A stretch of 27,799 nucleotides of DNA. It comes from Caryophanales bacterium UBA4691. GTDB lineage: Bacteria; Bacillota_I; Bacilli_A; RFN20; CAG-826. Position 1 is the first letter of the stretch. Every line of letters begins with the position of its first letter. Shown piece after piece: positions 7,629 through 15,708 of the stretch. The notes beneath the pieces were generated by a model, which was not told the origin of the DNA, did no database searches, and saw only the letters and a list, made by a program, of their open reading frames with translations. The stretch lies in NCBI GenBank assembly GCA_002404865.1, contig DHKP01000013.1:1-27799 (forward strand). Reading direction: 5' to 3'. Position numbers and translations under genes: made by a program.

Positions 7629-8465
7629 ATGAAAAAACACTTTGGATTATTGTTCGCTTTGGCTTTCTTGCCTCTTACTAGCTGTAGCAAAGAGGACGAT
7701 AAGCTCATCGTAATCGCCGCGAGCGAAATTCCGCACGCTGAGATCCTAAAGGAGGCGGTGAAGCCTTTATTAGAGATAAAAGGCTACAAACTGGAAATCA
7801 AGGTTCTGGATTGGACATTGCAAAACGATGGGGTCCTCAATGGCGACTATGACGCCAATTATTTCCAGCATCGCCCCTACCTAGAGCAGTTTGATTCTAA
7901 GAAGAACGAATATGACCCCGATTATACGTATACGTTGCTTTTCCCTCTTGCCTCCGTCCATTTTGAGCCGTTACGCATCTATCCAGGGAAAAAGGGAGCC
8001 GAAGATTTTGAAAAGAATAAAAAAGACGCTACCTATGAAATATGCAATGACGTTTCTAACGAAATACGGGCCTTGGATTTACTGAAAGCAAACGGAATCA
8101 TCGATGACTATAAGAAGGATGAAAAAGGGAATCCGATCAACCTCCCCTCCAACATCAAGCCGATATCCGAGAACTTACTAATTTCCTCTTTGGGGGACTA
8201 TGACTACGCGGTTCTTCCAACCAATACTGCGTTAACCGGCAAATTAGTCGCAGACCCCTCATTGCCTACAGAAGGAGATGAAGTGAAAGACCTTAGGGCA
8301 AACGTCATTGCCGCGAATCTAAAGAAATACAACACCGATTCCGTCTATCGGGAAAAAATCGATGTCCTAACGGACTGCGCATTGGACTCTAGTGTGAGTA
8401 GTTTCATCGTCGAGCGTTACCAAGGCGTCATTGCTCCAGCCCAAAAAGACTTAAGAAAGAGCTAA
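7629..8465 (+). CDS. metQ: Methionine-binding lipoprotein MetQ (NlpA family)
   Basis: Substrate-binding component, 278 residues. The N-terminus is a lipoprotein signal peptide with lipobox LPLTSC, cleaved before Cys19, which anchors it outside the membrane. The body fits the NlpA family: an early IAASEIPHAEIL strand, DWTLQNDGVLNGDYDANYFQ, in place of the family's DANYFQH region, and a late NVIAANLKKYNTDS. It presents methionine to MetI/MetN and completes the T-box operon. A weak hairpin (AAGGG/CCCTT near 8476-8492) follows and may end the transcript. Confidence 0.94.
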   Translation: MKKHFGLLFALAFLPLTSCSKEDDKLIVIAASEIPHAEILKEAVKPLLEIKGYKLEIKVLDWTLQNDGVLNGDYDANYFQHRPYLEQFDSKKNEYDPDYTYTLLFPLASVHFEPLRIYPGKKGAEDFEKNKKDATYEICNDVSNEIRALDLLKANGIIDDYKKDEKGNPINLPSNIKPISENLLISSLGDYDYAVLPTNTALTGKLVADPSLPTEGDEVKDLRANVIAANLKKYNTDSVYREKIDVLTDCALDSSVSSFIVERYQGVIAPAQKDLRKS

Positions 8466-8569
8466 TCCGATATTAAGGGTTATTCCCTTTCATCATCACC
8501 CATATGAGTAGAGAGCATCCTTTTACCAAACATCCTTGAACGAAACAAAGTCAATGGATCTTAAGCTCG

Positions 8570-8650
8570 ATCCTCAATCGGATAAGCGGAACGGATACGG
8601 ATTGGGCCAGATACACATAATTTAAGGCACTCTCCAAGGAGAAAACACAT
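8570..8650. repeat. Dispersed repeat, short copy C
   Basis: Resembles the 5' part of copies A and B: GGATAAGCGGAACGGATACGG and then CACATAATTTAAGGCACTCTC. The longer 39-bp block of A and B is missing. It lies between metQ and the repeat array of the next ATPase gene. Confidence 0.6.
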
Positions 8651-8666
8651 CATTTCTTGTAACTCT

Positions 8667-8768
8667 CGTTTTATCCGCATTTTTGATATATCATATCATG
8701 CGTTTTATCCATATTTTTCATATTTTACATCTTGCGTTTTATCCAAAAAAAGTAATAATCTTTCTTAG
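8667..8768. repeat. 34-bp repeat array upstream of the DUF4143 ATPase
   Basis: CGTTTTATCC occurs at 8667, 8701 and 8735, exactly 34 bp apart. The first two 34-bp units also agree in the rest of the unit, and the third keeps only the 10-bp core. The array ends about 22 bases before the ATPase start codon, the position of operator sites. Confidence 0.85.
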
Positions 8769-8790
8769 AAAGGGCAAATAAAAAAGAGGT

Positions 8791-10146
8791 ATGTTCGAAA
8801 GAAAGATTTATCAAAAACTCCTATCATGGAAACGGGAATCTGGAGGAAAAAAAGCTATCCTCATCGAGGGAGCGAGGCGAATTGGTAAATCCACCATTGT
8901 CGAAGAATTCGGGAAAAAAGAATATAAAAGCTATCTTCTTATCGATTTTAACGATGTGAGCAAAGCGGTAATAAATGCCTTCGAAAACTATCTAAACGAT
9001 CTAGATACCTTCTTTTTGATTTTGTCTACGGAATATAATGTTACTCTTTACCCACGAGAATCCCTTGTCATTTTCGATGAGATTCAACGATTCCCTAAAG
9101 CAAGGCAAGCCATTAAAAAACTCGTAAAAGATGGTCGCTTTGACTATATCGAAACAGGCTCTTTAATTTCCATTCGCGATAACGTAAAAGATATCACCAT
9201 TCCATCTGAAGAAAGGCATATCAAGATGTATCCGCTGGATTTTGAAGAGTTTTGCTACGCCCTTAACGAGAGGCAAATGATAGACTATATCCGGAAATGC
9301 TTCGCGGAAAAGAAGCCACTAGAGGAATCTTTACATCATAAGGCTATGATGCTTTTTAAGCAGTATCTCCTTGTCGGGGGGATGCCGAAAGTGGTTCAAG
9401 AGTTCTTAGACAACAACCGTAGTTTTCTTTTAGCGGACAAAGAAAAGCGAGACATTCTCTCCTTATATCGTTCCGATATTTCCAAAATCGATAGAAACTA
9501 TCGTTCTAAAGTCTTATCTATTTTCGATCAAATCCCCTCTTTTTTATCCCTTCACGAAAAGAGGGTTCGTCTTTCTTCCATTGAAGAAAAGTCCACTTTC
9601 CCAATGTACGAAGAAACGTTTTTTTGGTTAGGGGATTCTATGATGGTAAACGAGTGCTGGAATTCGACAGATCCTAACGCCGGTTTAGCCCTTAACGAGA
9701 CGAGAACAACTTTGAAGTGTTACATGGGTGATACAGGTTTATTAATCAGCCATACCTTTGAAGAAAGCGAACTGATGGACGGAAACTTATATAAGCAAAT
9801 CCTAAATGACAGGCTTTCCATTAACGAAGGAATGTTCTTTGAAAACGCGATTTCTCAAATTCTTGTGGCGAATGGTCACAAACTCTTTTTCTACGCTCAC
9901 TACGATAAAGAGAAGAAAAGGAATGATATGGAGGTCGATTTCTTACTTTCTAATGGTGACAAAGCAAAACCAAAGCTATTCCCAATCGAAGTTAAATCAG
10001 GGAAAAAATACAGCGTAGATTCTTTAAATAAATTCCTTAGCAAATATCATACTCGCATTGGGCAAGCCTATATCATCCATACCAAAAACCTCTGCCAAAA
10101 AGGAGAAATACTCTGCATCCCTTCTTATATGGCTATGTGCCTATAA
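8791..10146 (+). CDS. AAA_14/DUF4143 ATPase
   Basis: Intact 451-residue member of a family common as accessory genes in bacteria, whose role is not firmly known. Walker A is GARRIGKST (27-35), Walker B is LVIFDEIQRF (near 91-100), and the sensor-like YIETGSLISI follows. A LVGGMPKVVQEF segment introduces the DUF4143 half. The C-terminus has a PD-(D/E)XK-like nuclease core: an ENAISQIL helix, MEVDFLL, then PIEVKSGK. The start is supported by a purine-rich stretch (AAAAGAGGT) just before the ATG. A 34-bp repeat array precedes it, and a decayed relative lies convergent 37 bases downstream. Possible roles include DNA-linked stress response or phage defence; neither is shown here. Confidence 0.88.
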   Translation: MFERKIYQKLLSWKRESGGKKAILIEGARRIGKSTIVEEFGKKEYKSYLLIDFNDVSKAVINAFENYLNDLDTFFLILSTEYNVTLYPRESLVIFDEIQRFPKARQAIKKLVKDGRFDYIETGSLISIRDNVKDITIPSEERHIKMYPLDFEEFCYALNERQMIDYIRKCFAEKKPLEESLHHKAMMLFKQYLLVGGMPKVVQEFLDNNRSFLLADKEKRDILSLYRSDISKIDRNYRSKVLSIFDQIPSFLSLHEKRVRLSSIEEKSTFPMYEETFFWLGDSMMVNECWNSTDPNAGLALNETRTTLKCYMGDTGLLISHTFEESELMDGNLYKQILNDRLSINEGMFFENAISQILVANGHKLFFYAHYDKEKKRNDMEVDFLLSNGDKAKPKLFPIEVKSGKKYSVDSLNKFLSKYHTRIGQAYIIHTKNLCQKGEILCIPSYMAMCL

Positions 10147-10164
10147 AAAAGTTAAGTCTATTTG

Positions 10165-10192
10165 CAAATAATTCGGGGCACTTCTAGAAGGA
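10165..10192. repeat. Short copy of the dispersed repeat after the ATPase gene
   Basis: CAAATAATTCGGGGCACTTC matches the CACATAATT..GGCACT core of copy C in the same orientation, though only over about 16 core positions. With copy C it would flank the ATPase gene as direct repeats. It overlaps the end of the convergent ATPase relic. Confidence 0.4.
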
Positions 10193-11249
10193 CTTATAGA
10201 GAAAGCTAAAATCCTCCATCATCAAGAAATCTTTCAGGGAAACATGACGAACCACACTGGTGGAATAATCCGTTTCGTCTGTCGTTATCACTATTTTCTG
10301 AGAGAGTGGGTCAACACCTGCAAAAGCCCCAAACTCCCTTCGATATGCTTTATCATTCACGACGCTATAAGCGACCTGAACGTAATAGTCTTTGCCGTCT
10401 TTCCTTGCGAGGAAATCAATCTCTTTCCCCGCGTTATCGTACACTTGTAGCTTATATCCACGATACAAAAGCTCATTGTAGACAATGTTTTCGAGATTAT
10501 GGTCAAAGTCAAAACGGTTGTTATTAACAGCAAGAGAATTGAAACATACATCCGCGTCATAGAGTTTGTAATAATAGGCCAACTCTTTTTTCGCTTTCGA
10601 GGAATACTGAGGCACTTCATCGATGATGTATGCTTCTTTGAGATACTCAATATATTTCAGCACCGTATTCAAAGAAACGCCATCACATTCATGACTAATA
10701 TAATCGCGGATCCTTCTTGCCGAAATAATCCGAGAATTGCTCATGAGAATGTAATTGACGATTTTCTTGAAAACGACTTCTTTTCTAATATGGTATCGCT
10801 TGATTAAATCGTTATAAACAATCGTGTTTTCTAAATCAGAGAGATAAGCTTGTTGCGTTTCTATCGAATCATAGAGGAATCTTCCTGGGAAGCCTCCCCA
10901 AACCAAATAGTCATTAATGGAGCAAGTTTTGTTCAATTGTTTGGAGTATTGCACAATCTCAGAATAGACAAATGGACGTATTTGAAAATGGACGAATCTT
11001 CCACTTAATAGAGCCAAAATCTCGCTGGATAGAAGTTTGGAATTACTCCCAGTGATAAAAACGGAATTGTTGTCTAGTCTAAGGTCTTTGACGGCATTTT
11101 GCCAATGGGGGATTTCTTGGATTTCGTCCAAGAAAACATAGCACTTCCCCTCTTTTTTTGTTTTCGCTTACGTATTTAACAAGGCTTGACGCATCGCTTG
11201 CCTTCAATAAATCTGACGTTTTTTCAAAATTGAGATAAATGATGTTCCC
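10184..11249 (-). pseudogene. Decayed AAA_14/DUF4143 ATPase, frameshifted and lacking the P-loop
   Basis: The open part (10184-11131) begins inside the ATPase domain at VFLDEIQEIPHWQ, which is Walker B. It continues with VFITGSNSKLLSSE, LVWGGFPGRFL and a nuclease-like EIDFLARKDGKDYYVQVAYS in which the usual E-x-K is altered. Upstream, 11160-11249 reads NIIYLNFEKTSDLL and YVSENKK in another frame. The break is at seven A (T at 11153-11159 on +); six A would give YVSENKKEGKCYVFLDEIQE, a smooth family match. Before 11249 there is a stop, and no Walker A segment was found. The gene is therefore probably dead unless slippage restores the frame, and it would still lack the P-loop. Confidence 0.8.
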
Positions 11250-11268
11250 TTATACATTGAAACGAAAT

Positions 11269-11303
11269 CAGCCACGAAACATCTTTTTATGCGTTCGTGG
11301 CTG
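11269..11303. terminator. Perfect 10-bp hairpin beside the ATPase relic
   Basis: CAGCCACGAA (11269-11278) pairs with TTCGTGGCTG (11294-11303), followed on + by TTTT. It sits where the missing N-terminus of the relic should be, so it may be a terminator brought in with the deletion or an element end. The T run is short. Confidence 0.45.
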
Positions 11304-11459
11304 TTTTCACACACGACATCAATGAGAAAATCGCCTGAATAGGAATAGGTTCAAACCATAGGCGCATGGTTTTTTTGCAAGTTGTACAAATGAAAAGCAA
11401 GTTCCACTATTTCATAAAATCAATAAATTAAAGATAATAAAAAGGATGAGGAGCAAACT

Positions 11460-11975
11460 ATGAATAAAGACATGAATAACCCAATTCGAAATTCAAAATA
11501 CAAGAGGATTGCTACTATTCTTATCATTATCGGTGCCATATCCCTACTCGTAGGGATTATTCTTTTTATTATGGCAATCCTAAATATCCAAAGCGGTAAC
11601 TTCTACCTTGGCTTTATCGCGATACCTTGCCTATTTATCGGGATGAGCTCTTTGATGTATGGCGCGATTGGCCCGCTTACTAAATATATGCGCAATGTCG
11701 TTGCCCCAATTCAAAAAGACTATGTGAATTATATGCGCGAAGAGACGATTGATTCCGCGAAAGATTATTATTCGGATATCGCCACAAGCGTAGAGAGGAA
11801 TCTTGCCTCAAATGGCAAAATCGTCTGCCCGAACTGCCACTACGAAAACGACAAAGACGCAAAATACTGTAATCACTGCGGTAAACCCTTGCAAACGAAA
11901 GTGGTTTGCCCCTCTTGTGACAAAGAAAATCCAAAAGGATCGACCTATTGCTCAAAATGCGGGAAACACTTATAA
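11460..11975 (+). CDS. Membrane protein with two C-terminal zinc ribbons
   Basis: A 171-residue protein. Two hydrophobic segments (about 17-42 and 48-75) form a hairpin in the membrane. A soluble linker follows, then two zinc-ribbon motifs of four cysteines each: CPNC...CNHC (near 121-140) and CPSC...CSKC (near 149-168). Such ribbons bind zinc structurally and often carry protein contacts. GGATGAGGA upstream of the ATG is a good ribosome binding site. Function unknown. It stands alone between the ATPase relic and the large lipoprotein. Confidence 0.85.
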   Translation: MNKDMNNPIRNSKYKRIATILIIIGAISLLVGIILFIMAILNIQSGNFYLGFIAIPCLFIGMSSLMYGAIGPLTKYMRNVVAPIQKDYVNYMREETIDSAKDYYSDIATSVERNLASNGKIVCPNCHYENDKDAKYCNHCGKPLQTKVVCPSCDKENPKGSTYCSKCGKHL

Positions 11976-11989
11976 AGTGAGGACCTGTT

Positions 11990-12040
11990 TTGAAAAAACA
12001 TGCGTTGATTTTCGCCATTTTGTGCATCGTTTTCCCCTAG
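11990..12040 (+). pseudogene. Possible stub of a signal-peptide gene
   Basis: GTGAGGA (11977-11983) is followed by TTG and 15 further codons reading KKHALIFAILCIVFP, then TAG. It looks like the start of a secreted protein or lipoprotein cut off by a stop. A TTG start and the short length make this uncertain. Confidence 0.25.
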
Positions 12041-12186
12041 AAATTTGTCTAATATCTTCGTAAATCCATCGAGATTATTTATATAGCTCACACAAAAAAT
12101 CTTGCTACCTGAATTGATTCTTTTTAAGCATAAAAACAAGTCAAAGATAGAGATACAGGCCGGTCATCATTTGAAGCTTAAAATCC

Positions 12187-12230
12187 TATACTGAACACTT
12201 TTACCAAAAGACGAAAAAGTGTTCAGTATA
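12187..12230. repeat. Perfect 16-bp inverted repeat
   Basis: TATACTGAACACTTTT (12187-12202) and its exact reverse complement (12215-12230) are separated by 12 bases. The right arm is followed by AAAATATAG rather than a T run, so an operator is as likely as a terminator. Confidence 0.8.
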
Positions 12231-12271
12231 AAAATATAGTATTTATCGGCATTTTTATTTCTAAATTTAGG

Positions 12272-12315
12272 TATACTGCGCAAAATTGCTAAAAACGCAA
12301 ATATTGCGCAGTATA
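12272..12315. repeat. Perfect 12-bp inverted repeat
   Basis: TATACTGCGCAA (12272-12283) and its exact reverse complement (12304-12315), 20 bases apart. It shares the TATACTG outer edge with the repeat 85 bp to the left and has the same 44-bp total span, so the two probably bind related dimers. The TGCGCAA core also appears in the dyad at 16919-16958. Confidence 0.75.
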
Positions 12316-12651
12316 TTTCCTTACCTGATATTACGATTATTGAAGGAAGACATTTATTAGTAACTACGCCATTAACGGAAAGTGATATGGCGAGGGTATT
12401 TCCTTTCTCCCCTATAGTCATGAGACATTTTATCAACGGTACAGCTTAAAAGTGTTTGGCGACAATAAAACGTGTTTTGCTAAATTTCATCTAGGGGCAT
12501 CATCCAATTGTTCATTAAGTTAAAACGAGTGTCGATATTGGTTTTTGATAGAAAAAGCCATTGTAAGGGCGGCTTTTACACTTCTTTACCTCTTCTAGGT
12601 AGATGCGTTTTCCTCAATCGATAAGAATTTGAGGGAACAAAGGATAAAGAA

Positions 12652-15375
12652 ATGAGAAAAAGAAACAAATTATTGCTAATATCGACGATGCTACTACTAG
12701 CAGGATGTGCCGAAAGGCCATCGCTAAAGGAAACACCATCTAATACGGAAAGCCCTAGCAACGAGACCCCTACTTCTACTGAGCCAAAGACGGAAGAAAA
12801 CAAAAAGCCTCAAATCAAAATCAATGAAATCGAATCCGACGATCCTAATGGCGGAGTCGATTGGGTCGAAATCATCAATATCGGTGATGCCGCCGCCGAT
12901 ATCAGCGGCTATTTTGTAGTTGATAATAAAGGCCTAGAACGCTATAGCGGGCAAAAGACAACTCCAATCGCGCAAGGCAAAACCCTCCAAAAAGGCGAGA
13001 TCCTTGTTTTAAACGGAGATAGCGATTTCTCGTTCGGATTAGGGAAAAGCGACACCGTCACCCTCTATAACGATGAAAAAGAGGTCATTGACTCCTATTC
13101 TTATGAAGGGCACGCGTTAGGCACCTATTCCCGCCTTCCCGATGGAATGGGCGAATTCATCGACCAAGCACCTAGCAAGGGAATATTGAATAAAGACGCA
13201 AAAAAAGAGGACACTCCTAGTGAACCCACCACTTCTAGCGATGTAAAAATCAACGAAATCAACTCCGCGCCAGACGATTGGGTGGAATTATTCAATAACG
13301 GAAATAGAGATATCGACATTTCAGGATACGAATTGCGGGATAATTCAGATGATCATCGCTATAAAATCGCTAACGGCACCACTATTGCCCCAAAATCGTT
13401 CCTCGTAGTCGAGGCGAATACTATCGGGTTAGTCTATGATGACCAAAGCAAAACGTTCGTAAATGGAAAATTCGATGAAGCAATTGGTTTAGGTTCAAAC
13501 GACTCCGTCCGCCTTTATAACGAAAAAGGCGAATTGATTGATTCCTACCGCTATGAAAAGCACGCTTCAAAAGACGGCGATGATTCTTTGGCCTCATATG
13601 GGAGATACCCAGATGGAACGGGGAATTTCGTTTTGGCGAAAGAAACTAAGGGTCTCGCCAATGAATGGTATAAGCCTTCTATCAAGATTAACGAAATCGA
13701 AAGCAAAGATCCTAATGGTGGCCCTGATTGGGTCGAAATCTTTAATGCCGGCGATACTGATATTGATATATCTGGCTATTATTTATTAGACAATGACCCC
13801 GTTACTCATCTTAAAGAAACAACCCCTATAGCTACTGGCACGATTTTAAAAGCGGGCGAATTCTTCGTCTTTGAAGAAAAGGTCAATTTCTCGTTCGGTT
13901 TAGGGAAAGCGGATAAAGCCACCATATATAGTAATGGGGGGATCGAAATTGATTCCTATGAATGGAGTAACCAAGTTAATGGGGTATACGCTAGAATTCC
14001 AGACGGAATCGGGGCATTGATAGATTTCGATACCCCGACAAAAGGCAAGGCGAACATCAAAACAAACCCTGCCGTTTTAAACGAAATTCAATCAAAAGAT
14101 CCCTCTAATGCACATGATTGGATTGAATTAGCGAACCCGACAAACGAGCAAATAGACGTATCTGGCTTGCTCATAAAAGATAGCGGCGAAGAAAACCCCT
14201 ACACAATAAAAGAAGGGACATTTATAGAAGCGAACTCTTTCTTACTCATCAATGATTTTGCTTTCGGGCTAGGAAAAGACGATTCGGTTCGGTTATTTGA
14301 AAACAACCGATTAATCGATTCCGTCACTTATACGGGGCACACCTCCCCTAGCTATGGCAGATACCCTGACGCGAACGGTAAGGAATGGAGAAGCACGAAA
14401 AAGCAAACTCCAGGGGAAGCGAATCTCTTCGAGGGTATTCCGCTAAAAATTTCTTGGCCTGGCGACAATAACATTGAAACTTACGACAAAACCCCAGTGT
14501 TTTTGGAGGATTCCTCCGGCTTGGATTTCCACGAGAATAAACTTTATGCCGTGGATAATGGCGTAGGCAAATTTTGGGCGCTCGACGTCAATAAAGACGG
14601 GTCGATGGAACTCGCAAAAGGATACGAAGAAGGGAAACAAGTCCGCTTCCAAAAAGACAAAGACAACCCTTCCGCAAAAGGACCTGACACGGAAGGCATC
14701 ACCCTCGATAAAGAAGGGAATGTCTATCTAGCTTCCGAGCGTGACAATAGTAACAAGGGCGTTAATTTTAATTCCATTCTGATGGTAAGCAAAGACAATA
14801 TCGACGAAAGCAATATAATCGTGGCGAACAAAGAATGGGATGTTACTTCTTTGCTCCCAAGCGTTTCGGCGAATATGGGAATCGAGGCAATCGAATGGGT
14901 TAGCAAAGAGAATCTGGAAGGGAAATTGTTCGATCAAAGCAAAAATGCCGCATTCTCCTTTACTAATTACCCTAACGCCATCGCGGATGGTTTGTTCTTC
15001 CTTGCCTTAGAAGATAATGGGCACGTCTATGCTTTAGCTTTAAACAATGATGGCTCTTCCACGCTTATTGCCGATATCGACACAAAACTAGGTGGCGCAA
15101 TGGCTCTAGACTATGATGACTATGAAAAGAAATTGTGGGTAACTACGGATAATGGCTACAATAACTTAGCCGCGACCATTTCTTTCAACTCCCTAGAAAA
15201 TCCTGACATCACCCACGTTTTACCACCGACTGGCTTAGATATAAACGCCAATAACGAAGGATTCGCTATCGCGGATGCAACCTATCTAGAGAACGGAAAA
15301 CGCCCTGTATATCGGTTTCAAGATGGCGTCAAAGAAGGCGCTTTAACGATAGGATCATTGACGAGCCAATTGTAA
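12652..15375 (+). CDS. Lipoprotein with four lamin-tail domains and a phytase/esterase-like C-terminal domain
   Basis: A 907-residue exported lipoprotein (lipobox LLAGC, Cys19) with a Ser/Thr/Glu/Pro-rich linker to about residue 50. Four lamin-tail domains follow, near 54-175, 196-335, 343-470 and 475-595. Each opens with a NEI(E/N/Q)S...DWVE(L/I) strand, continues with DISGY or an equivalent and FGLGK.D, and closes with a Y.R.PDG turn. Residues about 600-907 match the esterase-like/phytase-like beta-propeller family: SSGLDFHENKLYAVDNG, GPDTEGITLDKEGNVYLASE and GIEAIEWV. LTDs in secreted proteins often accompany nucleases, phosphatases or phytases. A role in phosphate release or surface binding is inference. 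AAAGGATAAAG precedes the ATG. Confidence 0.88.
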   Translation: MRKRNKLLLISTMLLLAGCAERPSLKETPSNTESPSNETPTSTEPKTEENKKPQIKINEIESDDPNGGVDWVEIINIGDAAADISGYFVVDNKGLERYSGQKTTPIAQGKTLQKGEILVLNGDSDFSFGLGKSDTVTLYNDEKEVIDSYSYEGHALGTYSRLPDGMGEFIDQAPSKGILNKDAKKEDTPSEPTTSSDVKINEINSAPDDWVELFNNGNRDIDISGYELRDNSDDHRYKIANGTTIAPKSFLVVEANTIGLVYDDQSKTFVNGKFDEAIGLGSNDSVRLYNEKGELIDSYRYEKHASKDGDDSLASYGRYPDGTGNFVLAKETKGLANEWYKPSIKINEIESKDPNGGPDWVEIFNAGDTDIDISGYYLLDNDPVTHLKETTPIATGTILKAGEFFVFEEKVNFSFGLGKADKATIYSNGGIEIDSYEWSNQVNGVYARIPDGIGALIDFDTPTKGKANIKTNPAVLNEIQSKDPSNAHDWIELANPTNEQIDVSGLLIKDSGEENPYTIKEGTFIEANSFLLINDFAFGLGKDDSVRLFENNRLIDSVTYTGHTSPSYGRYPDANGKEWRSTKKQTPGEANLFEGIPLKISWPGDNNIETYDKTPVFLEDSSGLDFHENKLYAVDNGVGKFWALDVNKDGSMELAKGYEEGKQVRFQKDKDNPSAKGPDTEGITLDKEGNVYLASERDNSNKGVNFNSILMVSKDNIDESNIIVANKEWDVTSLLPSVSANMGIEAIEWVSKENLEGKLFDQSKNAAFSFTNYPNAIADGLFFLALEDNGHVYALALNNDGSSTLIADIDTKLGGAMALDYDDYEKKLWVTTDNGYNNLAATISFNSLENPDITHVLPPTGLDINANNEGFAIADATYLENGKRPVYRFQDGVKEGALTIGSLTSQL

Positions 15376-15587
15376 ATCACTAGTAGCTTAACCATCATGG
15401 ATTTCTCTCAAAGAAGTCGTTTCAAGAACACTTAAGCAAACACGATTAATTAGGCAAAAACATATCCTCATTTTGACGAGTACACGCTGATTGCACGTTC
15501 AAAAGTCGGAGCATGTGCCATTACTAGCGAAATTAATCCTAGAAAAAGTCAGTGATTTTTCTACAAAATTTTCAACGCTGACCATTC

Positions 15588-15707
15588 CTATACTTTGGTG
15601 GATTGCCTAACCCTTCTTAAGCCGGTTACCACAAGAATGTCACTGTGTCTAGAAGCGTCCATTAGTTGAGAGATATATAAATCTCTTTTGAATAATTCTT
15701 TCATCAT
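15588..15707 (-). pseudogene. N-terminal stub of an AAA_14/DUF4143 ATPase
   Basis: The minus strand reads 39 codons: MMKELFKRDLYISQLMDASR, then SDILVVTGLRRVRQST, then a TAG. This is the start of a DUF4143 ATPase up to the P-loop, but GLRRVGKST has become GLRRVRQST, so the two key Walker A residues (G, K) are changed and the rest of the gene is missing. GGGGGAAC precedes the ATG. It starts directly after the stop of the ATPase gene 15709-16836, as if once cotranscribed. Confidence 0.65.
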
Positions 15708-15708
15708 T

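Larger units (their letters stand above)
12041..12651. other. Gene-poor stretch with two inverted repeats and an open-frame fragment
   Basis: It holds the two dyads at 12187-12230 and 12272-12315. After them, + strand 12240-12449 is open for 69 codons (including SLPDITIIEGRHLLVTTPL) with no convincing start and no recognised family. The minus strand is open over 12167-12436 as well, but with unconvincing composition. Nothing else is supported before the lipoprotein gene. Confidence 0.4.

Noticed and set aside
12167..12436. 89-codon open frame on - across the two palindromes
   Set aside because: It runs through both perfect inverted repeats, has no ribosome binding site and no family resemblance.
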